Shown here: positions 44,427-55,779 of the stretch, piece by piece
How positions within the stretch are numbered: the first letter of the stretch is position 1
Layout: every line of letters begins with the position of its first letter
Assembly (NCBI GenBank): GCA_963971225.1
Contig: OZ020267.1
Location: 123,991,568 to 124,055,567 of the forward strand
Origin: Melieria omissa
Lineage: Eukaryota > Arthropoda > Insecta > Diptera > Ulidiidae
DNA: 64,000 nucleotides
Direction: 5' to 3'
The notes under the pieces: generated by a model
What the model was told of the DNA's origin: nothing
The model's database searches: none
The model's input: only the letters and a program-made list of their open reading frames with translations
Translations under genes and position numbers: made by a program

Positions 44427-45927
44427 AATCATATCACCCCTTCTCATCATCTTGGCGAGCGAGGTGAAGATTTTCAACTACACCCTTTCCCACCTTATTA
44501 CGCTAAACAATGGAGTTGGAAAAGTGCAGGACGGTATCTTCAAGATCGTTCATGTCATTAAGTTGAACCAGTACGAATCCTTCATCGATAAGGTGCGGAA
44601 CTACACCCAGCAGAGCATCCCCAAGAACAACATCCTATTCCCACTCCTCATCCAGGAAATCGACCAAACATCCCAGATCTTTACCGCCATACAACCGAAT
44701 GAGCCATCGAGAAAGAAACGAGCCTTGAATATTCTGGGGACAGCCTGGAAATATATCGCGGGGTCACCGGACCACGACGATTTCCAGCTAGTTTTAGATG
44801 TACTAAATGAAACAATAAGTAATACTAATAGGCAGGTTATTATAAACGAAGCTCTAATGGCAAGAATTAATAAATTGACTACGATGACTAATGATATAAG
44901 TAACGCCATACGCAAAGATAGCAACATTATGAGCGAGGCGACATTAGATATCCAAACTAGGTTAAGATTGGTAAAAGAAGAATTGGTAAACATTAAATAC
45001 GCCATACAATGGGCGAAGAATAACATACTCAATTCAATGTTACTAAACAAAAGAGAAATGGAATTAGCATTAAGAAAGTTAAAAGAGGAAAACATGTTAT
45101 TCACTTCCGATGAGGAAGCCCTCGAATATGCTGATATCAAAATCTTGTACGGAGATAAGACCCTATTGTACGTCATCCAAATCCCGCTCACAAGCAAAGA
45201 AAATTATATTAGTATTACTGTCAAACCGGTAATAAGAAATAACAGAATTGTAAACGTAAAGTATAAGCAGTTATTAAGAAATAATGGAACAACTTTAGGT
45301 GTATTAAGTAATTGTATAACCATTAATAGTATAAGAATATGTAAGAAAGCCCAAGTAGTCGACATATCTAGTGACCCATGCGTACCAAGACTGTTGGACG
45401 GACTTAATTCGTCGTGTCTGCTAACTCACGGATACCACTTACCAAGGTTAGAGGAAATTTCTTCCGGTGTAATCCTGTTGAACGACTTCCATGGTACAGT
45501 CAATAACCAAACAATGGGGGGAACATTGCTAATTAAATTTTATAATTCCACTCTTAAAATTGATAACACGACTTACCGAAACCTAGAGGCACCCCTCATG
45601 GAAGCCAACCCTCCAATGGTGCAAATGACTCCCCAAGAGGAAGGCTTCCTTAACTTACTTTCTCTGGAGCAGCTGAACCAGCTCCACCTCAATAACACTA
45701 AAAAAATCAGCTCCCTAAGGTCGGCATCGACAATAAACACGTATCTCACTATTTCATCCTCAATGTTGTTCATCGTCTGTCTGATCATAATTAAAATCTG
45801 CTCTAGAAGTAGCACAAAAGTGGTTCTCCAACCACTAAACCCGAATCCCATGCCGGTCGCGCACGTGCAAACGTCGGTAACAGCTAGACCATTGCATCAA
45901 AAAATCAGCGACCTACCCTACTTTTAA
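44427..45927 (+). CDS. Errantivirus envelope glycoprotein, main exon
   Basis: The env frame is open from 44389 to 45927 but has no ATG near its start; the first start-like codon is TTG at 44452. From the acceptor at 44427 the first codons are strongly hydrophobic and run up to an Ala-Ser boundary, fitting the second part of a signal peptide. Counting from the TTG, a furin site RKKR lies at 87-90, followed by a Gly/Ala-containing fusion-peptide-like stretch. A membrane segment lies near 425-447 with a tail of about 44 residues. With the leader exon the product would be about 507 residues. Errantivirus Env belongs with baculovirus F-type fusion proteins. No break is seen. Confidence 0.8.
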
Positions 45928-45948
45928 CGATTGGGGACAATCGTTTTT

Positions 45949-45959
45949 AAGGGGGGAGG
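45949..45959 (+). promoter_or_regulatory. Polypurine tract
   Basis: AAGGGGGGAGG lies immediately before the 3' LTR and would prime plus-strand DNA synthesis. It is exact and uninterrupted. Confidence 0.85.
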
Positions 45960-46334
45960 AGTTGACGGACGGCACCAATATTTCCGGATGTTGACATTAA
46001 CACTACAGTTAATGTCAACAACCATACAATGTTGCTGAGGAGCGCGGTTTTTCGGCTGTTGACACTAACTCTTCGGTTAATGTCAACAACCATACAATGT
46101 TGCTGAGGAACGCACTTTTTCCGGCTGTTGGCATTGGCACTTCGGTTAATGTCAACAGCCTTATACGGACAGAAACGCTGACAGGGCTGCAAGCATCGAT
46201 TTCGCAATATCGATTACGCAGCGCTGTTCAGCGACGGGCTTGGGCTAGTTTGTAAGAAGATTTTAGCTGGTAGAGTTAGTTTAAGTTGAGCTTTCACGAA
46301 TAAAGTACGCGTTCCGATCAAGTCGGAACTAACT
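45960..46334 (+). repeat. Errantivirus 3' LTR
   Basis: A 375-bp copy of 38633-39007 that I find identical on base-by-base reading. It provides the polyadenylation signal for element transcripts. The following TATA (46335-46338) is the second half of the target duplication, after which the hAT duplication and mariner sequence resume. Confidence 0.9.
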
Positions 46335-46338
46335 TATA

Positions 46339-46835
46339 TCCATGATTCATCACCTGTCACGATCTTATAAACGTCTTTCGAAGTACCGCGATTAATTTTT
46401 TGCACCAATCGACACGAGACTTTTTTTGCGCGATTGTCAAATTATGCGGGAACGAAAAAAAATCTTTCTGACAGCTAAATGTTCATGCAATATCGAATGC
46501 ACGGCCTTGGAACTAATGTCCAAGAATGCCTCTATCTCACGGTATGTCACATGACGATCTTTCATTATCAGTTCACGCACAGCATCGATGGTTTCGGCAC
46601 AATAACCGATTTTGAATAACCTTCACGAAATTCGTCCTGGTGCGAACGGCGACCACGCTTGAATTCGTTTTACCAGTTATAAATTCTCCTGAGGGCTGGT
46701 GCTTCATCACCAAATGTCGAATTAAGGCGATCGAAGCACTGTTGTTCAAATAATTCAATTCAGAAATCGAAGAAAATTATTGCTCGAAAATGTTCACGAG
46801 TTAAATCAATTTTTTGACCGAGATGAATTTTTCAA
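46339..46835 (-). pseudogene. Mariner transposase, N-terminal half
   Basis: On the minus strand it reads LTREHF.AIIF, then GDEAPALRRIYNW.NEF (with a stop), GRRSHQDEFREG and, close to the break, TSKDVYKIVTGDESWI, holding the first catalytic Asp. Helix-turn-helix DNA-binding regions of mariner transposases occupy this part. Stops and frameshifts interrupt it. It is continuous in sense with 37126-37689 once the nested insertions are set aside. Confidence 0.75.
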
Positions 46836-46954
46836 GTCATTGTAAACAACGCAAATAGCGCTTGAACATCAAAATGTTCTAGAACGTTATGGTAAAAAAT
46901 GACAAACTTTTCAATAGAAATGTCAGTTTTTTTGAAAACGTACTAAACCATCCC

Positions 46955-49369
46955 TATTGAAAGAATATAAAAGGCAGCCTACGTGTTAAATAATCAGAAA
47001 TTTTTACAATGTAAACTTCAGATATAACTTTAACTTGAATATAAAAAAAATAAATTTTCATTGCGGGTTTTTAATGTTGTTGCTCGTAAATAGTTAAAAA
47101 GTTTAGGTTTCGGTTTTTCCAAATATTAGAAAAATTATCGAAACTTGGTTGAATAGTCGGTTTCCGTCCAAAATTTGTTTCTTCTAACATAAACAGTAAA
47201 ACTTGTTTATTGCATATTGTATGAAAAGAATGAGCTCTGTCTTCCTAAGGGGTTTGCCAATCTGAAGATGGATGTTTTGATGATCGTTTATAACTTTCTT
47301 TTCATAAGAAAACTGCAAGTTTTTGTTTGTCTTGTGTCTTTATGCATGGGAAACAAATAATAATTTTCATACAAAATTCAAAAAGTTATTTCTCAATTTC
47401 TATTAGCCCAAGAAAAACAGTCTCGCTTAGATTGAAAATGCCAAAATTGAAAATGTTTTATTCATCAGAAACAAATTAATTCCAACTTGTTATGATTTCC
47501 AATCAAATAGGCTCCCACTTCACCACAGAAAGATTAGCCTTTTAGTTGCCCACAGTTCATATCTCCGTCTTTCCACCACTGGGCTTGCGGGCTTAAACGG
47601 ATCAAATCAAATTAAACTCAATCTTTCAATGTTTACTCACTGGCAAAACTTTCCAATACATCTTGTGTAGTTATAATTAATGCTATTTATTTACAAAATC
47701 CATTTAATTATGAAAAGCTGCTATTTAACTTTTCAATTTCCACAGTGGCTTTGCCTCTTTTCTTGGCCTTGCGGCGTAATTACAACTGAAATAAAACCAA
47801 ACCACTTAAGTTTAAAATTGCTTCAAGTGCTGGCAATTTCCGTGTGCCCCTCAACCCCATCGTCCACAGATGTGAGCATTGAATGCTGATTGATTGTAAT
47901 GAAAGAATTCTTTTGTGTATATATGTGTGTGCGAGTGTATTGGTGTGTTTTCATTACGCTAATTATTGCAATGACATGCGGTGATTTTTAATTTCAATTG
48001 CTGGCGCTTGCAATTTTTCTTTTCAGCATTGCAACAATTTTTGTTGTAGAAAAATTAATGGCAACATTGTTGCAGCGTCATGCCAGCGATTGCAACAAGG
48101 CGGATATCCTTAAAGAAACAAATTCCATTATTAAAGTTTTAACGATCGTTATTAATGTGTGCTGTACAGTATACACACATACACACACAATCAGATATAC
48201 ACACATGTATGTATGTATATGGTGTGTGACTTGTGGGTGGCGGATTGTACAAGTGCGTCTGTGTGTGTGTGTCAGTGTGTGTGTGAGCATATTTACGAAA
48301 TTGAATTCTCGCACTGCGCTGTTGTTATTGCAATTACATTGCTGCTGCTGCCGTTATTACGTGTAACTGGCAACAATCTCCGCCGCCTCTCACCTATGTA
48401 TGTATGTATGTACATTCATTCTTCTGTAAGCCGGTCGCGAGTGTACGCGGAAGGCTGCTTTTATATTTAAAATTGTAATTTCTTACTTCGTGCGCCACCA
48501 CAACACGATGCAATGTAATCACTGTCGCTGTGCCTGTGTGTGTGCGTGTGGGTGGGTGGGTGCGTTGGCTGCAAGGACCATAGGCCGCCCGCCTGTTTCA
48601 AGCTACTGCTCGTTTTTATTGTAGTGTATTGATTTTTTTTAATGTATTTTCTTTTTTTATTATAATAATTCACTACAAATTAATCAGCTTCATTATGGTT
48701 GTTTCTGTTTGTTGTTGTCATTCTGGTGTTGGACAACAATTTGTAAATGGCATTGCCGGACCTTTATTCAATGCCTCATTAAATTGTGCGCCACAATGCA
48801 GCCACAGTCCGTACGGCATTGTGTTTATGAATGTGTGTGTGTGCGTTTGTTTGTATGTACGTACGTGCGCATGCAAGTAATAAGTGTTTACATGGTCTCC
48901 GTGGCGCTGCAACAACACCAACAGTTAATTGGCGCATTGAAAATGACGCCAAGTGTCGAGCACTTCATTGGAAGTGAATATTAAAGTCGTAAGTTTAACA
49001 CTTCGGAAAATATTTTTCATATTCCTGGAATTGGTTGTTACAACTAAATATATCACAAAGTGTTTGCAATTCTTATAAAATTTAAATACTTATATAAGTG
49101 TTACGGTGATAGATATGAAAATAGATTTTTCTAAACAGCGATATCTGGAATCTATTCTTCTTCTCTGCGCAAACATAATGTTTGTGCTCAATAAGCATAA
49201 GAAATTGTGTCATATTCTGCAAGTTTTCACTCTTAGGGCCCTATGTCAGTTTTACAAATATCTTCGCTCGACTTAGGTTTGCTGTATAAAAAGTGAAAAA
49301 TTGCAGATATCAGTGATCCATTTCAGCAACTTTTGAAAAATACTTGGTTAATATCCATTGCACAGTTTC
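46955..49369. other. Unique-looking non-coding sequence with CA/TG microsatellites
   Basis: Microsatellites lie at about 48168-48212 (CA/TA), 48255-48290 (TG), 48534-48562 (TG/GGGT) and 48830-48880 (TG). Short GTAT-type repeats occur near 48400. Bases 47480-48980 look like unique host DNA. Overlapping short frames carry Cys/Val or His/Thr runs from the microsatellites. No gene was recognised. Confidence 0.45.
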
Positions 49370-49874
49370 CACATATCGATAAAACTATCGATAGTATCGA
49401 TTGTTAATTTTGACATCACTATCGATGATTTTTTGGCACTATCGATTTCACATATCGATGGAACTATCGATTTCACATATCGATAGAACTATCGATAGTA
49501 TCGATGTTTCATTTTGACACCGCTATCGATAATTTATTGGCACTATCGGTACTTTCGGTTTTTTATATGAAGGCAATGCCTCCAGAATATTCCATGCTGG
49601 CAGTACTGTCATGGAAATACTACTATATACACTGTGATATTCAAATATGTGGGTATGAGTAAATGGATTTTGCAGGACTTAAATATGAAATTTAAATATG
49701 CAGTCTTAAGTAAAACCGTCATTCAAGTTTGCTATGTTTTGCCCGCATCGGTGACACCGCTTATTCGAGTAAGTGAAGCATAATTAATGGCGCAAAAAAT
49801 AATTACAAATTTATGTTTATTTTGGGTGAACATAAATTGCTTTTTACCCGTTGTTATCGATAGTATCGATATTT

Positions 49875-50719
49875 CGATATCGACGAAATGGTGCGCGAAA
49901 CATATAAGAGTCTGTAGTGACAGTCAAGCTGCACTTAAGGCCCTGGTGAACGCGTGTGTTACCTCTAAGATTTTCCAAGAATGTAAAATGAGGCTAAAAT
50001 CAGTCGTGAGACGTAATAAGCTCAAACTAATCTACGGTGTTCTAGTTAACGAAACTGCCGATGAACTGGCTAACTGTGGATCAGGGTACACACCCATAAG
50101 ACCAGAACCAATAATCGGCACCAGTCTAACAGGAACCCTGAACTGGATCAAGTCCTGTGTAAATAACCTACATAGAGAACGTTGATCTAGTTTGGGAAGC
50201 TGTAAAACTGCCAAGTGTTTTGTTAAAAGCCCGAACAGGAAAGCAGCGAATTTCCCCCAGAAGCTGAAAAGGAAAGACCTCTGACGAGAATGGTCGCGTT
50301 AATCACAGGACACAATCCATGGGGGCGACATATGGCCAACATGGGCATCATCGAAGATCCGTCTTGCGTGTCTTGCCTGGAGGAGGTAGATAGTACAGAG
50401 CACTTTCACTGTGCATGTTCTGCCTTCTCTAGAACGAGATTGCGCACGCTGGGTTCAGATGTTATGAGAATGGACGAAGTTCATTCTCTCACCCTGTGTG
50501 ATCTCCTGAGATTCATTAATGAGTCCGGGCAATTTGCACAGGAGAACTCATAATCCTTATTCCCTTTCCACTTACTTTCTCTTTTTCTTTTCCCATTCCC
50601 ATCTACTCTATCAACCTCTTTCCTGAGCCTTAAGTACAATGGGCTATAAAGCCTGAGTGCTTGAGGCAATGATCTTGAGGTTATTTCCTCGGCTCCCCTT
50701 CACATCCATCCATCCATCC
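49875..50719 (+). mobile_element. 5'-truncated RNase H-bearing LINE, second insertion
   Basis: The 10-base direct repeat ATCGATATTT (49865-49874 and 50720-50729) flanks an 845-bp insert ending in a CATC microsatellite (about 50702-50720). As at 14941-15724, only the 3' part of ORF2 and the 3' untranslated region remain. Confidence 0.75.
49890..50553 (+). pseudogene. LINE ORF2 C-terminal fragment (RNase H and zinc tail), broken
   Basis: Frame pieces read IRVCSDSQAALKAL (RNase H, conserved Asp present) and LVNETADELANCGSG (the motif that usually reads GN..AD.LA). After a frameshift near 50190-50290 come MVALITGHNPWGRHMANMGI and CVSCLEEVDSTEHFHCAC. The order matches the 14953-15612 fragment, but sequence and tail differ, so it is a different family. 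Stops and the frameshift make it dead. Confidence 0.7.
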
Positions 50720-51039
50720 ATCGATATTTTCAACTCAAACTATCGAAGATATCGAATGTGCCAACTATCGATAGTTTTCCAGCTCTAATGATGAGTTTAA
50801 TCGAACAGTAAACTGCCAATTTTAAATTAAAAAAAAGCAAGTTTTTCAAAAGTGAACCGTCCATGCATTATTTTTGCATGAAATTTAATTATTCATTTAG
50901 TATAGTTAGAATGATCCAATTTTGGTTTCAATATGCAATGTTTTCTTTGATTACTTGTTGCCATTTCAAAGATAACAAACAGCTGAAGCAGTCCACTTTC
51001 TTCCCTCTTGAATTTTCAACCAGCAAAATCATTCATCAT

Positions 51040-51370
51040 AGACAGGAACAGGTAGTCTCTTGAAGTCAAGTCCACATAATAAGATAAATGAATGAGAATC
51101 TCCCAACCAAGATTTCAGAACTTTCGGCGAGTCTCTATTGATGTGTGTGGCATTGTCCTGATCCGCAATTCCTCTTATATTAGCCAAAGTTGAGCGCTTT
51201 AGAACGATTACTTCCTTTAAACGTTCCAATTGTTGACAGTACAGATTCGAACAAAGAGTTTGGAGAAGCAGCTCATAATAGATTGCAGTAGATTCCCCGC
51301 CAATCACACGACAAAAGCAAAACCTTCCTGAATATTTATCCTGACATGACCACAGTTTGCGCCAAATCAC
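51040..51370 (-). pseudogene. Mariner transposase fragment
   Basis: On the minus strand it reads IYYELLLQTLCSNLYCQQLE, RLKEVIVLKRSTLANIRGI, then DQDNATHINRDS where mariner transposases carry HQDNARPH (second catalytic Asp), and a weak trace of the HPPYSPDLAPSD region. The YYELL...YC.QL..L spacing is characteristic of the family. No inverted ends were found, and the third catalytic region is lost. Confidence 0.6.
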
Positions 51371-53750
51371 GGCAATTTGACCGCAACCGAAATTACCGAA
51401 AAGTAGTCAAGAAAACCAAAATTGTACTTGATTATTTGTTCCAGTAATATGATCATAAAATTCATATTTTTAGCCGCCTGAATTGCATTTTTGTCTTTAT
51501 CGAAAAAAAAAACCCCAAAAAAATTCTTGGTATTTTCTTTAATGGTGTCCATCTTTGACGCGCGCTCAAACAAAACTTAGCCAAACAAGCACGAAACCGT
51601 CTCATAGCTTTCTTAGTACGAAATCTTAACTTTCTAACGCCATCAAACTTAGTCCGATCGGACTTATAAGTATAACGCGAGTTAAAAATTACTAAAACCA
51701 TCTATTGACAAAGTGAATAATATAACATTGAAACTGAATCATCAAAATACAAAAAACCCATAACTTTTGCAGTACTTAAAAGTATTTTTAAAGCATCAGC
51801 AATTTCTCTGAAAAGCAAACCCCAAAAAAAAAAAAATTCCCAAAAATATCCAACCTCACACTTTACAAATGCCAACTTGACAGATGGGAAAAATTAATTA
51901 TTCTGCTGCCTTACTTGACACAAGTGTCCCTTTTTATCAATTTGGCAGCAGCTTTATTACGCACCCAGGCACATGCGTCTCTTCACCGCAAAATAAAGAA
52001 AACGCCCGAAAATATGCTTCAATGCATAAATTTGCCTTCGGACGAGAGCAAGTAAAGGAAACATTAAGGCGACAGTGAGAAGACGCCATAAAAATTAAAA
52101 GTGTAACACACAAAGCAAGAACAAAAAAATAAGAGGGAAATTGTTATGTCAATGCTTGAAATTTTAGCACCGAGCATTTAGAGGTTAGGTATTTTTATTG
52201 CATTTCCTCAACCGAAATGGGTCATTCGTTAGAGCGAGTGGATGAGCTTAGTTCAGTCCAGCGTTGGTCTTGGATTGTGTAAGTGAGATTTTTTTATAGC
52301 AACTTGGTACGCACTCAAGCGCAGGGTCGTCTCTAATTTGAAAGACTTTGCACTTAATCCAAAGCCTAAAAGTATGCTTTAAAAAAGAGTTTTAAAATGT
52401 GCTTAAGTTAACTTAGTCGCTAGAAGATTAGGAATGATGTGAAGATTTGGGATTTATTTGTTTTCGAATTGAATTGAACACTACTTAGTACAAGACTTAT
52501 CACACTTAGTTGGGACTGTTCGACTTGATTCCAAACGTTTTGTTCTACAATTTATGGCCTTTTTAAAGACGCATTAAGTATGATACAACAATTGTTACCC
52601 AATTTTTTCTACCTGTCAGCCAACAACATCCTCTACATCTAATTGTACAACTCTCTGCTTTGTACAACTGCGACCCTGAACCGAAAAACTTTTCCCTTTG
52701 CAGATTTGCGTCGTTTGGCTGCTTTGCACATGATTAAATTTTATTTCCGCCGTCCACTTTATAGCGCACTTGTACTTTATGACTTTTATTGCAATGCGGC
52801 CACTCACACATTCACACACACACACACACAGTCGGACTGGCGGGTCAGGCAGAGGGAATCGTGTGTAAATTTATGACCCACCAATTGTGGCAATAAAACC
52901 AGCGCAGCTACCAACATTTCGCCGGCACATCCTGCTTCGCATCTTTTTCTTTAATATATTCTGTTGCTGTGCTTTTACGTTTTTTCCTGCCAACTCATAA
53001 CAATTTATATGCGCTTTTGTTAGCCTAGAAGTATGCACTGCTTTTATGTTTCGCTTTCTGCGCGCCAACCAAACCAAACCAAACGCCACAACAACAATCA
53101 ACGCCACAAGTAGACCTTTTTTAATGCGATCTAATGCTTTATTAGTCATTTTTATGATTGTTTATGAGGTCATAATGCTCGCTGCAATGTGCATGAATAC
53201 TATTGCTCGCTTTGTTGTTGTGGCCGATAAATGTACGAAAATGTGCAATGCGCAATTGGCCGCACACACAGTCGGCACGTCGCAGGCTGCAGCCACCAGA
53301 TGGCAAATGGCAAATGGTGCTCGTGAATGCCAAATGCCGAATGGCGAATGGCAGACAGGTGGTGAGCAATTCGAATGGCTTTTCAAGTCCATTATCGCAT
53401 TGTGTTGGCATTCATACGCGTTACATCATGCACGACCGACCGCCGAATGCATAATGGCCACATTCCGGGAATTTCATAAAGTGATTACGTGTAGTATTTG
53501 GCCGAGCTGAGCTGAGCGATAGGCGTGTTTCGAGCAGCAGCTCTGGATGATTCAAAGCAGATTGTGCGGACTTTAAATTGGGGTGAAGGTAGTTTAGGGG
53601 GAGCAATGAAAACTTCTTTCTTTCTTAGTAGAAAAAACAATGCCAGAACAGTTCCATGTTGAACTTAGGCTAAGCTTTCTGTAACCAGTTAAATGTTGAA
53701 AGTAAAAAATGTTATCAAAGTTAAATACACAACTTTATGTCGACAATGCT
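51371..53750. other. No supportable gene; partly unique host-like DNA
   Basis: Bases 52560-53520 are GC-richer with a CA tract (about 52800-52832) and a short repeat on 'gcaaatggc' / 'ccgaatggcgaatgg' near 53300-53350. Frames of up to 154 codons (53046-53510) overlap frames on the other strand and lack recognisable domains. I would not call them genes without transcripts. Confidence 0.4.
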
Positions 53751-54913
53751 TTAACCCTTTCGACCCCGAATTTGACCCTGTGTCTCGATATTACTTTTTG
53801 GTATTTAAATCATGAAATATTTCCCCAAGAAGTATGCACAAGACATTTGAAGTCGCCTCGCCTCTTTGTTATCCTTCTAGAAGTAGGTCACTTTTGAACA
53901 ATTTTAGCTGAAAACGGTTTAAATAAATTTTGTATCAATATTATTTAATCACAAAAATATTACTTGATATTTATGGAAAAATACAAAATTATCACTTTTT
54001 TACTTTATTTAACCATTATTAAAAAACAGGGTTTTGATCAAACGCGCCCAGTTCGTAGACTTCAATTAGAACACAAACTTTGCCTGATATTGTTGCAAAT
54101 AATATTGCACAACACAAAAAAAAATAACGAGGTTCTGACAACTGATTTTGGTAGAGGGGACCAAAAAACAATATACGTGTATCGGCGTTTTGAAAGTTTA
54201 CGTCTGAATTTTTTTTTAGAGGTGGTCAAAGTTTTCCCCATCTCGCGCATTCTTATGGTGAATCGGCATACGAAAACCATGTAACATCGCATTTAAGGTA
54301 TATGATGTGTTCAGCAATTGGGTTTAAAATACTACGGGGAACATTTTTGTGGAGCATGTTAACCCTCTAGCTCTTATTTATATGGGTCAATTTGACCCTT
54401 TTTTCTAAAATGCCAAAAATCTCCTGTACAGCAGCACTTTTTAAGGACAAAATTTACCACAAAAATATTCGCCATAAAATTCGACTATAGGTCTCTGAAT
54501 ATATTAAAGCTCAGAAATTAACTTGAACGCCAGAATTAAGCCAAAACTGAAAATATGTTAAGTGTTTAAATGTCCTACAAAACTTGATTTTGGTGAACTT
54601 GACAACTTGGGAACTTGAATTCAGTCAAAAGCTTTCAAAACGCCGATACACGTATATTTTTTTGGTCCCCTCTACCAGAATCCGTTGTCAGAACCTTGTT
54701 ATTTAAAAAAAATCTGATTTTGTTGTGCAGTGTTATTGGAAAATATTTTAGAGATAACGGTAAAATGTTTGTAATTTGCTTTGTATTCACTTCTAAAAAT
54801 ATTAATTTGTTGGTGCCTACTTAAATTAAACCCATAAATCAATCGTAGTTTTTGCTATAAGATGAGAAATAGGTGAAGTTGCTCTCAGGAAACTTTGGGG
54901 TCGAAGGGGTTAA
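53751..54913. mobile_element. TTAA-flanked non-autonomous element with internal long inverted repeat
   Basis: TTAA at 53751-53754 and 54910-54913 flank 1155 bp with inverted ends CCCTTTCGACCCC / GGGGTCGAAGGGG (one mismatch in 13). Inside, a block at about 54115-54205 ('ggttctgacaactgattttggtagaggggacc') recurs in reverse at about 54625-54710, so much of the element can fold back. TTAACCCTCTAG at 54359 may mark another nested end. A decayed relative is at 2640-4556. No coding capacity; piggyBac-like by target site. Confidence 0.75.
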
Positions 54914-55779
54914 AGAAATGCTGAAACGGTCTTCAAAGTCTTTAGAATACGAAAGGACTGAGGATACCACTAACCTTCTTTATTGCATATAATAAAAATT
55001 AGAGCAAAACCCACTTATGATGGACTGAAGATGAGCGTCCTACAACCATTCACATTTTAAAAGTATTTAATTTTGACAAATTTAAATTATTTCTTTAAAG
55101 CATTCTACTCTCAAAAAGCGCAGCTGTCGAAAAAAATGTGCTTTTTTGATGTGATTTCACTTGATCCATTCTAAAAATTAAATTCAAATCTATTCACAAC
55201 TTGAATCTATCATTTAAATCACAATGCTTTTGCCTAAAAGTATGCTTCAAACAAAGTCATAACACAATTATTTAAAGTGACTACAAAAATGTATTATTTT
55301 TTATGTATGTATCATTGTTTTCACACTCTGAACGCAAACAACATTTCCTTGCTCGCATATTTACATCGATAAATGCGTTGCGCCATTGACCGCAAAACTT
55401 CAGATTCTGTCAACAGCGACAATACCAACTCTGACGACAAGCCGTTCGGTGCCTGCTTACAATGTTGTTGTATTCCAATGTTTATGTATGCGCATACATA
55501 ACTCGACCAAGTAAATACATATGTGCATGTATGTATTTAACATATTTCATAGATTTCCATAGAAAACAGTCTGTCGTTCGGTCTGTTTATTTGCTGCCCA
55601 GCATGACAGAATGCACAAGTGAAAGGTTCAAATACTTTTATGCTCAAGTGATTCTCCAAGTATGTTTGCTCAACTTGTGCTTTTCTGTAGACAATGTGTA
55701 TTAACCCCAAGAAGCAGAAAGACCAACACACACAGCACAGCGGCTACAGTTGGAGCGGCTTTGGTGCATAAATTGACAG
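54914..55779. other. No recognised gene
   Basis: AT-rich on the left, more host-like from 55310. No domain or structured element was seen. Confidence 0.4.

Larger units (their letters stand above)
38633..46334 (+). mobile_element. Errantivirus (Ty3/gypsy-type endogenous retrovirus of insects), complete
   Basis: Two direct 375-bp LTRs bound a 7.7-kb element with gag, pol and env in the order gag-PR-RT-RNase H-IN-env. The 4-base duplication TATA flanks it (38629-38632 and 46335-46338), matching the errantivirus preference for TATA-like targets. The LTRs look identical base for base by eye, so insertion was recent. Primer-binding site, purine tract, all three open frames, a frameshift site and splice signals are present, so I see no inactivating lesion. 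It sits inside the right target duplication of the hAT element. Confidence 0.9.
37060..46954 (-). mobile_element. Mariner element, split by nested hAT and errantivirus insertions
   Basis: The outer ends align as imperfect inverted repeats: AGGGTTGCATTTTATATC at 37062 and, read in reverse from 46954, AGGGATGGTTTAGTACG, both running into TTTTCAAAAA. TA flanks both sides. Without the inserts (37690-38625 and 38633-46334 plus duplications) about 1.25 kb remain, the usual mariner size. The break falls right after the TGDESW motif of the transposase, and the two halves join in register. Confidence 0.75.
49370..50790. repeat. Cluster of ATCGATA-type motifs, split by a LINE
   Basis: Between 49370 and 49560 the words TATCGATA, ACTATCGATAG and ATCGAT recur about a dozen times in imperfect tandem units ('actatcgatagtatcgatgtttcattttgaca'). 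More lie at 49855-49885 and, after the LINE, at 50720-50785. TATCGATA is the DREF-binding element of Drosophila promoters, by established knowledge. Whether these sites act here is unknown; a repeat element rich in the motif is equally possible. Confidence 0.6.

Noticed and set aside
44452..44454. TTG as the env start codon
   Set aside because: Non-ATG initiation is not needed, because an in-phase spliced ATG exon exists and explains the hydrophobic codons before the TTG.
53046..53510. A 154-codon plus-strand gene
   Set aside because: Frames of similar length overlap on the opposite strand, and the 3' half translates a short tandem repeat on gaatggc/caaatggc.
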